Of a DNA stretch of 64,000 bases, positions 1 to 11,035 are shown piece after piece. The stretch is from contig CM045759.1 in the NCBI GenBank assembly GCA_025200525.1, positions 930,001-994,000 of the forward strand. The letters are read 5' to 3'. The DNA is from Camellia lanceoleosa. Its lineage: Eukaryota > Streptophyta > Magnoliopsida > Ericales > Theaceae. A program made the translations under genes and the position numbers. The notes beneath the pieces were generated by a model. The model saw only the letters and a program-made list of their open reading frames with translations, was not told the DNA's origin and did no database searches. Positions within the stretch are counted from its first letter, which is position 1. Each line of letters starts with the position of its first letter.

Positions 1-88
1 CTTTATACATTTATTGTAAGAATCTTAATGCTCAAATAAGGAAGTGATAAGGTAATCATAAGGAATAAAAGATTACTTGCTCACATTT

Positions 89-565
89 ATGAGGTCTGAT
101 AATCTTGAATTGATTAGTTACTTAGATTCAGACTTTGGAGGATGCATTGATAGTAGAAAGTTCACTTTTGATTATTTGTTCTTGTTATGTGAAGAATAAA
201 TATCATGAAAAGTGTGAAACAAACTATAATAAATATCTCCTATAAAAGTTGAATTTATGATGTGTTTGGAGACCACAATTCATGAATTGTTATTGCGAAC
301 CTTTATCTCGGGACTTGGGATTGTCGATTTTTGTTACCAAGTCGTTGGGAATTTATTGTGATAATTTTGCAATTGTTTTATTTTCTCAGAATAACAAGTA
401 TTCTAATGATGCTAAACACATAGAATTGAAATACTTTGTCATTAAAGAAAAATTTCATAAACAGAAAGTGTCAATAAAACATATAAGTACATAACTTTTA
501 AGTGCAAATCTATTGATGAAAGGCTTACTCTTAAAGACAATTAATAAACTTGTCAGTTGAATAGG
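89..565 (+). pseudogene. Ty1/copia RNase H remnant (C-terminal end of pol)
   Basis: This is the last part of a copia polyprotein, the ribonuclease H that removes the RNA strand during reverse transcription. Reading across several frame breaks gives SYLDSDFGGCIDSRK (89-160, with the first catalytic Asp), LGIYCDNFAIVLF (about 340-380, the CDN block with another catalytic Asp), and NDAKHIELKY followed by KHIST (about 400-495). These blocks occur in the order and spacing usual for copia RNase H. In-frame stops at about 200-245 and after KHIST show decay. The polypurine tract and LTR expected downstream are present at 961-1444. The rest of pol would lie left of the window. Identification as copia RNase H is firm; the tribe within copia is not determined. 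Confidence 0.8.
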
Positions 566-960
566 TCTTGAATGTAATCCATAACAGTTGTTTATGATTG
601 ATTGTGTTAGTTGACATATTGAAATCTCATTAACTGTATTTCTGATATATTTCCTATTATGAATGGTGTACGTACATATATGAGAATGAATGAATGATAA
701 CAGAAATTGTCTTTGATAAAAAGACATTATTGGACCTTTTAAATGCACTCCTTACTTAAGGACTATATTAAACTAGTTGCTAGTGTTGTGGTACATGGAA
801 GGGACTATGTCACATTATTGGTATAGAACCGCCATGACTCGGATTAGTGAACTATTTAATTGTAGTATTATGATGATGACCAAGTTAAAGTAGGGTTGGA
901 TATGATTTATTGCCCACCTAAAGTTTACATTATTAAATCTTAATGTATGTTATCATATGG

Positions 961-974
961 GCTAAGTAGGAGAA
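961..974 (+). other. polypurine tract of the copia remnant
   Basis: The sequence gctaagtaggagaa lies immediately before a TG-starting LTR. It matches the usual copia form, in which a purine-rich tract primes plus-strand DNA synthesis directly upstream of the 3' LTR. It sits about 400 bases after the RNase H remnant on the same strand. Confidence 0.65.
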
Positions 975-1444
975 TGTAAGACTAAATTTAATTATTTAAT
1001 CATTTGGTTACCTACATGATATGACAATATGAATTATAGATTTAATAACATTATAGTTTCATATCTTGAACAACAAGTTATTATCTGATTAGTCAATAGA
1101 TGAAGTAGTTTCCAAATCTCCTACTTTGATGGGCAAGTGGAATTATAGTTATATTAGGAAACTGGTCCTCTCTCTACCTATAAAAGTATATTTAGATCAC
1201 CCATCAATTATTGTGAATATAACGTATTCTAGAGAGGGTTAAGAGAGAGAAACATTTTTCCACCAATATTGATATTATGTTTATGTTCAATCACATATAG
1301 ATCACTTGAAGGTTTCGCATAACTGATCTGGATATATTATTTATTTTTCGCATTATGTTATTATTTGTGAAAATTATGATAGTTCACGATTTTGAATTAT
1401 GAAGGTTGTTATATGCATAACACCATAAAATTATTTACATTACA
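975..1444 (+). repeat. 3' LTR of the copia remnant
   Basis: The unit begins TGTAAGAC directly after the polypurine tract and ends near ATTTACATTACA, so the termini form a short TGTAA/TTACA inverted repeat. A TATAAAA box at 1179-1185 lies mid-way, as expected for the U3/R boundary. No second copy is visible because the element's left half is outside the window. An alternative right end is the TAACA at 1422. The call rests on the order RNase H, purine tract, LTR. Confidence 0.6.
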
Positions 1445-1910
1445 ATCTAAATTTTTTCCTCAAACAGCCGTGCAACATTTGTTTTGGTGCTAACGATCCT
1501 TTTCTTCCAAATCCATGGAAGCCACTAATCGATTTGACCACAATGAGGACATATTATTGGAACCTTGAAACAAATTAAACACAGTATGAAAGGCCAACTA
1601 TGAAGACTACACGTGGCACCCAATTGAATGACAATCTGTCATTCATCAAGCAGAATAAGGCGAAGATGAGACAGCTGAAGAACGCCAAAAGAAATTGGCA
1701 CAAGATGAAGAGCAGGAAAAAAGTCAACAGTGAAACAAGAAAGTTCAAATTGGAGACAAGTGTCTCCAAAGCAAGCAAGTTCTTATTGCTATGTTTTTTT
1801 ATCATATATATATATGTAACTATGACTTTACAATCTCTTTTTTATTTTTTATTTTGTTGATAAGTGGTTGATTTATTGATATTGTTGTTGTTTTCTAGTA
1901 GGATACGAGG
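1445..1910. other. no recognised gene; short basic open frame at 1600-1790
   Basis: A plus-strand open stretch (1600-1790) rich in Lys and Arg might be an exon of the F-box-like fragment that follows, since a T-rich intron-like segment (about 1795-1890) separates them. I recognise no family in it. Confidence 0.25.
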
Positions 1911-2093
1911 GTGGGTGGTGCTCCCAGTGAGAAAAATCATGTCTCTGATTCCATGTTTCATAATCACTTGCCAAACGATTTAATTCGGCACATATGCTCA
2001 CTGCTTCTGATGAGGTTTCGTATTGATATGCATTTGGTATGTCAGGATTGGCATAATGCAATTACCATGGACGAGAATAAAGAAACATCATAA
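1911..2093 (+). pseudogene. possible F-box domain fragment
   Basis: A 60-codon open stretch contains LPNDLIRHICSLLLMRF and LVCQDWHNAI. These resemble the LPxDLxxxIxxxL start and the CxxW end of an F-box, the motif by which F-box proteins bind SKP1 in SCF ubiquitin ligases. The spacing fits, but no downstream kelch, LRR or FBA domain is visible. An intron-like T-rich stretch precedes it, so it could be an exon of a captured or decayed gene. An alternative is chance similarity in a short frame. The LTR-like unit at 2426 follows closely. Confidence 0.35.
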
Positions 2094-2425
2094 TACCATA
2101 TTTTCATTGCAGAGGTACTATTGGACATTGCAAAGTTTTGCTTCCTAAACAGAAGGTATAATGGAATTTTTAATTATTAATTTGTAATTTTTTTAAATTT
2201 AATTCATTGATATTATTTAAATGGTAGCTTGTTGATGCAATGAAGCAGTTGCGTAGAATATCCAGTGGATAAACTCTCAGACTCCACCAGAAATTATCTA
2301 CATATTGTACTATATTGGGTAATCGATGTATAATTTGTATGTATTTTTTTTATTCTTGTTATTATTATTATTATTATTAATTGTATATTTCATGTTTATC
2401 TTTTTTTATGCAGATGTAGGCGGCC

Positions 2426-2933
2426 TGTCACGGCCTTGGTTATTTTCAAGCACTCCATGCGACACTTAGACAATCACAAGCCTTACTTGATGATGCTAAG
2501 TTAATCTAACTCACAAACTTGCAAGAAAGACAAGTAAGAAGACAAAGAGAGTTTGAGAGAATACCTTTTGTATTCACTTTGAAAAAGCTTGTACAACTCT
2601 TGGATAGATTGGAGAAAATGAGCCTCATATTTATAGGCTCTTTTGGAGCATGCTAGAATACACAAGAAAGTGGTATGTAAAAGCTTCCCATGGAAGCCTT
2701 CTTACAAGCTACATGATCATTCTAGAATGTCTTTTAGAAATATCTATACAAATATCTACAAGTGTAGTCATATGTACAAGTGGGTATGTTCTTGAATTCC
2801 CTAGGGCCTTCTAGAATTCTCCATGGTCTCATATGTGTTGGAGTATGCTAGGAAGTTCTAGGTTCTTCCATTGGCTCTCATTCTTCCAAGCTTTTATCTG
2901 GATACTTTTGGAGAATTCTATAGGGACGTGACA
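2426..2933 (+). repeat. probable solo LTR
   Basis: The 508-base unit starts TGTCACGGCC and ends GGGACGTGACA, giving a 7-base terminal inverted repeat (TGTCACG/CGTGACA) with the TG...CA ends of an LTR. A TATA-like run (catatttatagg, about 2626-2637) lies near its middle. There is no coding region, PBS or polypurine tract beside it, so a solo LTR or a very short LTR element is the simplest reading. I do not find a perfect 5-base target duplication (left flank cggcc, right flank ggcta). Confidence 0.5.
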
Positions 2934-3624
2934 GGCTAGTCTAGAGAAAGGTGCCTGGAGGAAGCCGCAAGAAGATCTGGAAAGCAAAAGGATTTAAAGA
3001 AACCATAAGGAAGCCAATATAGCCATGTAGGCTTAAGTAATTGATCTCTGAAAACCTTTAACCCATTAACAAATATAAATGTATATATATATATATATAT
3101 CTGAGATCTTAAAAGAAGGCCTCTTTTAATTTGACGTATATCATATGCATATGTGCATTCTGGTTGCACATATGGATATATTCAATTTGTTGTTTTGTAT
3201 AGTATTACCCTTTTATTTCTATTTAAAACACCTTTTAGCATGGCATATAATTGCAAGATGTTGTTGTCGAATAATTTTGAATGTGATGTCATTGTCAAAT
3301 AATTTTAAATGTGTTTGTAAATCATTTTCCATTTCGAAATAGGAAAATGTTACATACTTGGGTTGTGCACAATATTGGGAACCTAGGAACGTGCGCATAA
3401 GAATCTTTAGTTACTAAATTTTTCTCAAACTTTTATTTGCATTATATGTTGATGAGCTGGGATTATTTATTTATTTATTTTGGATAAGTAGTGTTGCTTG
3501 TGTTTGTTGCCAATTGCTTAACTTTTCATTGCCAACATCAGAGACATCATTAGCTTGGAGTTATACGCAATTTTTGTGTAATGTTACGATTCTATAAGGT
3601 AAAGGTTATGAACCAAATGTTATC
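2934..3624. other. no recognised gene; TA microsatellite
   Basis: This is AT-rich sequence with a (TA)n run at about 3081-3101 and no open frame that I can assign. Confidence 0.3.
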
Positions 3625-4661
3625 TGAAAAATCTAGAAACCCTAGATGTTGATTTGTGATTATGTACCAATTTTAAGCAGAATATAACAATCTCAATCAA
3701 ACAATAAAAGACAAATCGACACAACGATTTTACGTGGAAAAACCACAATTGGACACCTCTAACTGTGATTAAAAAACCACGGGCAACAGCCACAAAACAA
3801 TCCATTAAGAAGATTTAAAGGAATTACACAGGTATACTCTCAATTACCTAGCGAATCCACACCTAATTGAACCAACCTCTATGTGCCTCTTCCAACGTCG
3901 TCTTTACCTCGGAATTGTCTTTGCGATGAGCCACTCCAGAATCCACCAAAATTTCAGGCTCGAATTCTTTAGAATCCACCGAAGAACAACTCTCTCTCTC
4001 TCTCTTGTATATAACAAACAAAACCTTTGATGTACTCTCTTTAAACCATGAGTTGAATACTCAATAAAACATCAAAGAAAACTAACAAAAAATCCCCAAA
4101 TATAAACTTTAAGAACCAAAAAGAAGATCTGGAGGAATTACCTTAGATTTGGAAGAAAACCAACTATTTATAGAAAACCAAAGTAATCCTAGTTTTGGAA
4201 GAAAACCAACTCCTATAGAAATCTGGATTTTGAATCTCGCTCGAGCGAAGCTTCTCTTGCTCCAGCGAGAACCTTAACTTTCGTGATTTCTACTAGTGCC
4301 TTGGCTCGAGCGACGAATCCTTGGCTCGAGCGAGCACACCACTCTTTCAGGTTTTTGTATGGACGCAATCCTTAGCTCGAGCGAGAACTCATTGGCTCGA
4401 GCGAACATGGGCGGACATGCAATTTTGAATACAATTTTGCAATTTGCTTCGGCCGCGAGCTGACCGGGCAGCTCGACCCCCGTCATAATCAGCGAAGTGG
4501 CAATCTTGAAAGCATTAACATCACAAACTTCTCTGAACGGCACAATTCGGGTTGGATTCGCATCTAATAAACTCATAGCCTCACTGAAATAAAAAGTGCG
4601 AAAATAAATACAACTGAAAAGAGTTTTGTCAAACGAGGTTGCCAATAATAAAAACCCAACA
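3625..4661 (-). repeat. 3' LTR of a minus-strand copia derivative
   Basis: The 1037-base unit reads (minus strand) TGTTGGG to TTTTTCA. Its inner edge (4661) is abutted by a purine tract. About 440 bases at its other end (3625-4080) are repeated almost perfectly at 8270-8709, next to a primer binding site. A minus-strand TATA box (ctatttatag, 4165-4174) lies within. The segment 4239-4410 contains five copies or near-copies of GCTCGAGCGA. The pairing with 8270-8709 plus PBS and polypurine tract makes this the 3' LTR of an element transcribed right to left. Confidence 0.8.
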
Positions 4662-4675
4662 ATCTCCCCCTTTGG
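4662..4675 (-). other. polypurine tract of the minus-strand copia derivative
   Basis: On the minus strand the sequence reads ccaaagggggagat, directly followed by the TGTTGGG start of the LTR. This is the classic copia polypurine tract. Confidence 0.75.
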
Positions 4676-6234
4676 CAATGCCGTGACAAAACACACCTAA
4701 CAAATAAAATCCTAATCACCTCAACCCATTACAGCCAACAAACATAAACTTCTTTCTCAAGGTCATGATCTGTAAAACAGCTATTAGTGCCACAATCTCC
4801 AAAACAACTATTAGTCCCACAAGAGTATATGAAAAAGCAATAAACATATGGCTAGATTATCTTGAAGTATGAGATGGAAAACATGAATAGATGCGACTTG
4901 GAGATTTGAAGAACATGTAGCATGAAAAGATGAAAACTAAGATTCATGCACCTGACACATGACATAAATACATGAAATCCTAAGATACATGAAAAACAAC
5001 TTTCGAAATCCCCCTTTTTGTCACAAATTGACAAAGGAAGCTTAATCAACTAAAGCAAGATCAAAAACCACACAAGCAATGATATGATGATGGAAATATC
5101 AGGAGCATGCAAGAAGGAAATAATAAAGAAGCAGTGCATAGCATCATGCAAACCAACTAAAGCCAATCTCCCTTTCACTCAAAGCAACCACAAACACTGT
5201 ACAGAAAACAATGAACAAGAAGAAACCGACAAAAAAAAATATGGTGGAGCAAACAAGAAATCTCAAATTTGTACCTTAGAACATACAAGATTATCCAAGA
5301 AACTCAATTACTTGAAAACACAATGTGCACAGTCTATAGAAGATTCCTCATGAAAGAAAGTGATGCACTATGTGAAAAGCATAGATCCCATGATAAAAGT
5401 GTGTGTGTGACTCTTGGAGTTCGACAAACACTAGATTCAAATCCTAGTAGTGATATGAAAGCTGGACCTCTGACAAGAGAATCTAAGTACAAAGAAGGAA
5501 AGTCAAACTACTAGGAATCAAGGGGTATTTGTTGAGTAATAGCGGAGGCTCCCCCTCAATCAATGAGTCCTTTTTTTTCACATTTTTTTTCTTTTCTTTC
5601 TTTTGCACATTTTTTTTTCTTTCTTTTGCACACTCATTGGCGGCTGACACGCTCAAGAGTATGGAAACCAAACCAGAGAAGCATGGATATAATAAGGATG
5701 GCCTGATTGGTGACTCTGAGGTAGCCTTTTCCTCATGCCTGGACTACAAAGAATAGAGGGGAAAACCGTGGAGGTGCAAAAAGATGGAAGGTGGTTAAGA
5801 GACTCAATATCACCCAAGATATGCTAGTATCGGTCAATTCCTCTAGAAAAACAAAAGATACCATACCAGAAGTCCATAGAGAAAAAAGATCACTAAGGCG
5901 GAAGACTCCAATACTTGCTAATCCAAGAGTGTGTACAGAATAAGACATACTAATCAAAAAACACACAGTCCAAAATGAGTAACCATAGAAAGCACACATA
6001 TATTAACATGTAATGGATATTCTTATCAATTCCAATATGCACCAAGGACTACTCAAAATTTTCAAGCTTGCAAAACCATACAAGAAAATCTTTTTGGATT
6101 TTTTTTAAAATTTTTTTTTATTTTTTTTCTCTTTTTCTAAACAAAGCAAGACAGAAAACGAACATGCACACATTAAACGACTCAAAAAGAGAAAAAAAAC
6201 ACACAGAAACCTAAAAACAAAACCGAAAAACAAA
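4676..6234 (-). other. non-coding internal region where pol is missing
   Basis: Between the second gag zinc knuckle and the polypurine tract there are about 1.5 kb with no protease, integrase, reverse transcriptase or RNase H motif on either strand. It holds homopolymer T and A runs (5570-5630, 6090-6130) and only short open frames. In a complete copia element this interval would hold about 3.5-4 kb of pol. Confidence 0.6.
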
Positions 6235-8196
6235 TTAACACAAGTCAAGTTTTCTCACCCAAACCGCTTTAGTATAAACAAAGTTGTGAGCATTGCGGTT
6301 CTTGGGTGGTGTCTTGACGTTGTGGTTCCCTTTGCTTTCAATGGGAACCCGTCTCGACTTGGTTTCCAACATCCCATTTTTAGGTTTAGGCAAATACATT
6401 CTCCCATGCAACTTATAACAATAAGGTCGAATATGTCCATGCATACCACAATGATGACAAATAAAAACAGGGTGTACAGGGTGTACCTTCTTTTCTCTTA
6501 CCTTACCAACTCGAGAAAGTTTGAGAAGTCCATCCTTATGTTGAATTTTTTGTTCCCCCTTTCCTTGAGTTCTTGTATCATGAGATGTGGAAGCACTCTG
6601 TTTTTGCTCTTTCTTACCACCAAACCCAATGCCACTCTTGTCAGAACAAATTTGTTAAGACCCAATGATATTGTCCAAAGTCTTTGATCCTTTGTTCCAA
6701 AGACCAATTGTAGCCATAGCACACTTGAGTTCTTCCTCTTTCTTGATGATTAGTTCTTCCAAGGCAACTTGAGACATCTCGAGAGATTCAATCTTTTCTT
6801 CATACGTTGCATAGATTTCCTGTAGCTCATTCCTCTCTGTCTCACAAGTCAACAATTTTGCACAAAGAACTTGTCGATCATCAGCTATCTTGATGGCATT
6901 GATTCTAGCCTCGGAAATCTCCTCCTTAAGTTTGACATTCTCACTTTCACATGCTTTGAGTTTCTTTGTGAGTTTGTCATTCAATTTGAATAAGTTAAGA
7001 GACTCCTTATACAGCTTTTCATAAGCTTGCTCAAGCTCTTCATCATCATCCTCCGAGGATTTATCATCAGTGGTGTTCTCTACCGACCTCTTCGGAGACC
7101 CTGTTTGTCCTTCAGTTTCGGAAGCCACCATGAAAGCAAGGAATTGCTTATGTCCCTCTTCACCTTGATCTTCATTGTCACTTTCTTTTTCATCAGATTC
7201 TGATTCATCATCCCAAGTGACGGCGAGGGCTTTCTTCTTCTTCAAACGAGTAGGACATTCTTGAGCAAAATGGCCAAATCCTTGGCATTTATAACATTGG
7301 ACTTTTTCAAAGTTCCCTTGTATCTTTCCTTTCTCCTTCTTGGCTATAGAATTAATTTTGAGTTTATCTTTGCCTTTAGATTTATGAGCATGAGTAAATT
7401 CTAAAAGATTAGGATTCTTTTTCAAAAAAGATTTTTTAAATTGTTTAACAAACACATCCATAATCTTGGAATCTATCTCACAATCCTCATCAGAATCCTC
7501 TACCACTTTACGAGCACTACTAAAAGCAACATCTTTTTGTTTCTTTTTGAAATTTCTATGTGCCTCATAAGTTTGGAGATTTCCAACCAACTGATCTAGC
7601 TTGAGGTTGTCAACATCTTGAGCCTCCTCAATAGTCGTAACTTTTGGTTGGAACCGATCGGGCAAGGATCTCAAAATTTTTCCCACAACTTTGGATTTTG
7701 GTATTTTTTTCACCTAAATTGAAGCTGGAATTTACAATGTCACTCAACTTCGCATAAAATTCATCAAAGATCTCACTATCTTTCATTGAAAGGTTTTCGA
7801 AACTAGATGTGAGCCTTTGAAGTTTTGAGCATTTCATAGAAGGAGTGCCCTCATGAATAGTTTTAAGATATCCCAAGCCTCTTTTGCGACTTCATAATTA
7901 CATATACGACTAAACTCTTCAGGTGTGACAGCGCAAAAGAGAGAATTGATAGCTTTACTATTCCAGCTACTATTTTGGTAATCAGTTGTGTCCCACTTAT
8001 CAATTGGTTTGGGTAAAGTTACTCCATCAACGGTAATTGTTGGTTCAGTCCACCCATTCATGACAGATTGCCAAACTTTTTCATCAATAGATTTCAAAAA
8101 CGATCTCATCCGAGCTTTCCAAAAAGAATAATTGGATCCGTCAAGTAGGGGTGGTCGAACCATAGAATTTCCCTCATGAATTGAATCCATTATCAC
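6235..8196 (-). pseudogene. copia gag (UBN2-type) with two zinc knuckles, frame-broken
   Basis: Gag forms the particle that packages element RNA. The frame starts at 8196; the N-terminal block YSFWKARMRSFLKSID...VWQSV is the usual copia gag domain. Frame shifts near 7860 and 7705 are bridged by matching blocks (KEAWDILK, then SFENLSMKDSEIFDEFYAKL, then VVGKILRSLPDRF). The first CCHC knuckle is CYKCQGFGHFAQEC (about 7265-7310). A long acidic and coiled stretch follows, a stop lies near 6655, and the second knuckle CHHCGMHGHIRPYC is at about 6410-6450. The sequence ends at WVRKLDLC, just where the copia protease would begin. The PBS and LTR flank its start. The element is gag-only and now decayed. 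Confidence 0.85.
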
Positions 8197-8255
8197 AAAT
8201 CAAACAAGATCTCGTTCTAAAAAATAATAATTTTTTTTAAAAAATAGAACGACCT

Positions 8256-8267
8256 GCTCTGATACCA
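8256..8267 (-). other. primer binding site (initiator tRNA-Met type)
   Basis: The minus strand reads TGGTATCAGAGC, complementary to the 3' end of plant initiator tRNA-Met, two bases inside the LTR edge at 8270. This fixes the element's direction as right to left. Confidence 0.9.
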
Positions 8268-8269
8268 AT

Positions 8270-8709
8270 TGAAAAATCTAGAAACCCTAGATGTTGATTT
8301 GTGATTATGTACCAATTTTAAGCAGAATATAACAATCCCAATCAAACAATAAAAGACAAATCGACACAACGATTTTACGTGGAAAAACCACAATTGGACA
8401 CCTCCAACTGTGATTAAAAAACCACGGGCAACAGCCACAAAACAATCCACTAAGAAGATTTAAAGGAATTACACAGGTATACTCTCAATTACCTAGCGAA
8501 TCCACACCTAATTGAACCAACCTCTATGTGCCTCTTCCAACCTCGTCTTCACCTCGGAATTGTCTTTGCGATTAGCCACTCCAGAATCCATCGAAATTTC
8601 AGGCTCGAATTCTTCAGAATCCACCGAAGAACAACTCTCTCTCTCTCTTGTATATAACAAACAAAGCCTTTGATGTACTCTCTTTAAACCATGAGTTGAA
8701 TACTCAATA
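8270..8709 (-). repeat. 5' LTR of the minus-strand copia derivative, truncated
   Basis: This is a near-identical copy of 3625-4070 (same start TGAAAAATCTAG, only scattered differences). It stops abruptly at 8709, where Tat1 gypsy sequence begins. About 600 bases of U3 are missing compared with the 1037-base partner, so the junction removed the element's outer end and its target duplication. Confidence 0.85.
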
Positions 8710-9939
8710 AGGAAGTTGTCGCATTACTTTCACGCCCACACCATAGTTGTTCTCATAGCCTTCCCATTAAAGGCTTTATTTGAAAGGACGAACTTTTCTG
8801 GGCGAATTCTGAAGTGGGCAGTAGAGTTGGGACAATACGACATCAAGTTCCAACCCAGGACCGCAATAAAAGCTCAAGCACTGGCAGATTTTGTCGCAGA
8901 ATTCACACCAGGAAGTCATCACATCTGCCCAGTCGACCTGACTGAAACAGCCGAACTAGGGAGGGAAGTTGACACCGGAATAGCGCAACCCCTGGTACAG
9001 GATACTCAGCCAGACGCCAAGGCAGACCAAAGCGAAGCAAGGAACTCAGAGGCAGACCATGCTACACCAAGTCAAGACTCACCAACAAATAAAGACTTGG
9101 TACAAACAGAAAGCAAGGGGCAGACAGCAAGCATGGACCTTGTAGTAGACACCAGCAACATGGAAGATCCCAAGGCATCATCTGATCTCTCCACTTGCTG
9201 GAAGTTATTCGTTGGAGAGATGTGGAAGCTCTTCGTGGATGGAGCATCCAACCGGCATGGAGCAGGACTTGGCATAGTCCTCATCTCTCCAGACGACCTT
9301 TTGGTGGAGTAGGCAGTCAACCTTGGCTTCCCTGCATCAAACAACGAATCGGAGTATGAAGCGCTTCTTGCAGGACTTAAATCAACATTTTACATGAAGG
9401 CCACCGAGCTAATGGTTTACAGCGACTCACAGCTGGTGGTAAACCAAATATCTGGCGACTACGAAGCAAAGGATGACAGGATGGCTAAGTACCAAGAATT
9501 GGTCAGAACAGAGATAAAGAAATTCGAAGTGGTGAGGATAGAATAGATCGGTAGGAAGGAAAACAGCAGAGTGGACGAACTAGCAGGCTTCGCCTCGATG
9601 GCAGATACCTCCATCCCTCATCCACTACTGATCGATTACCTGCCTAGACGAAGCATTGAAGACCCAGAAACAGAAGAAGTATGTTGTGCAGAGTTAGGCC
9701 CTTCCTGGATGGATCCCATCATATTGTTCCTGAAAGACGGCACCTTACCAGAAGAAAAGAAAGAAGCCAACAGAGTAAGAGCAAAGTCGCAGCGATTTTG
9801 GCTCTCCTCATCCTTGGCATTGTACAAGAAGTCGTTCACAGGACCTTACCTAAAGTGTGTGCACCCCAGCAAAGTGGAAGCGTTCTTGTTCAAAATACAT
9901 GAGGGAGTATGCGACAGCCATCAGAAGGAAGATCATTAG
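8710..9939 (+). pseudogene. Tat1: dual RNase H region of a Ty3/gypsy Tat-lineage pol
   Basis: The sequence enters the polyprotein in the middle of the first (gypsy-type) RNase H at [15 protein letters not shown] and runs through [14 protein letters not shown] to FVAEFT. After an acidic spacer comes a second, archaeal-type RNase H: LFVDGASN (about 9232-9255), [13 protein letters not shown] (about 9342-9380), [10 protein letters not shown] (about 9420-9448) and NSRVDELAG (about 9562-9590). Two RNases H in series mark the Tat lineage. Two amber stops (about 9310 and 9544) and an Arg in place of the last-block His show decay. A frame break near 9905 leads into integrase. RT and everything upstream are gone at the 8709/8710 junction. 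Confidence 0.85.
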
Positions 9940-10916
9940 CATACCGAGCAATTTCACAAGGATACTGGTGGCCATACATGCAAGCAGACTCAGAAAAGTA
10001 TGTCAAAAGGTGCGAGAAGTGTCAAAAATTTGCGCACCAAATACACCAACCTGCCAGAGAACTCTTACCTCTCACTAGCCCATGGCCCTTCGCAATGTGG
10101 GGCTTAAACATAGTTGGGTCACTGCCAACAGCACCAGGCAACAGGAAGTTCTTCCTTGCGGCAACCGACTACTTCACAAAGTGGGTGGAAGCAGAAGCCC
10201 TGGCATCAATCAAGGAAAAAGATGTGAAGAAGTTTGTTTGGCAGAACATCATCACTCGCTTTGGCATACCAAAAGCACTGATCTCAGACAACGACACTCA
10301 ATTCGACGGCAAAATTTTCAGAGGCTTTTGTGAAGAGTACAAGATAGAGTTCTACAACTCTACACCGGCATATCCCCAAGCAAATGGTCAGGCAGAGGCA
10401 TCAAACAAGGTAGTCTTGGATGGATTGAAGAAAAGGTTGGAGAAAGCTAAAGGCAAGTGGACAGAGGAACTCCCTCATGTTTTATGGGCTTACCGCACCA
10501 CACCTCGGTGATCAACAGGAGAAACACCATTCTCCTTAGCTTATGGCATGGAGGCAGTAATCCCACTGGAAGTTGGCCTCCCCACAATTCGGAGCGAAAA
10601 CTTTGATCCAAACTTAAATAGCGAGGCCATAGCGTTAGAACTCGACCTTGCGGAAGAAAGAAGAGACAGAACATTGGTTCACATCGCCTCTAACAAAACA
10701 GTGCACCCAAGACAGTTCAAGATCGGCGATTGGGTACTTCGCAAAGTAATGGGAAACACCTTGGTTCCAGGAGATGGCAAGTTGGGGCCAAATTGGGAAG
10801 GACCTTACAAAGTGGTCGGATTAGCAGGCAAAGGGGCATACCACTTGGAAGATGAGGACGGCAAAGCAATTCCTAGGCCATGGAACACTGCCAATCTTAA
10901 GTTATTTTACTTTTAG
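9909..10916 (+). pseudogene. Tat1: integrase
   Basis: Integrase inserts the cDNA into host DNA. The zinc-binding end CEKCQKF is at about 10011-10035. The catalytic blocks are ATDYFTKW (first Asp, about 10164-10185), ISDNDTQF (second Asp, about 10282-10305; the usual DNG is DND) and YPQANGQAEASNK (Glu, about 10372-10410). A CGA-to-TGA type stop follows YRTTPR at 10509. The C-terminal block GPNWEGPYKV, then PRPWNTANLKLFYF, ends at 10916, the normal end of pol in this lineage. DDE residues are retained, but the frame is broken from RNase H and internally stopped. Confidence 0.88.
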
Positions 10917-11035
10917 CTTTTTTCTTTTTAAGTATGTGTAAATTTTCACTTTCTCAATAAAACAAGTCGATTCTTTTTCAGTATAATTGTTTTCGGTAGA
11001 AAGTAGCTTTAGTAAGTTAAGGAACATTGCAAACA

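Noticed and set aside
5425..5450. tRNA or SINE B box (ctagattcaaatcctag)
   Set aside because: A B-box-like word occurs, but no A box or tRNA fold precedes it at the right distance.
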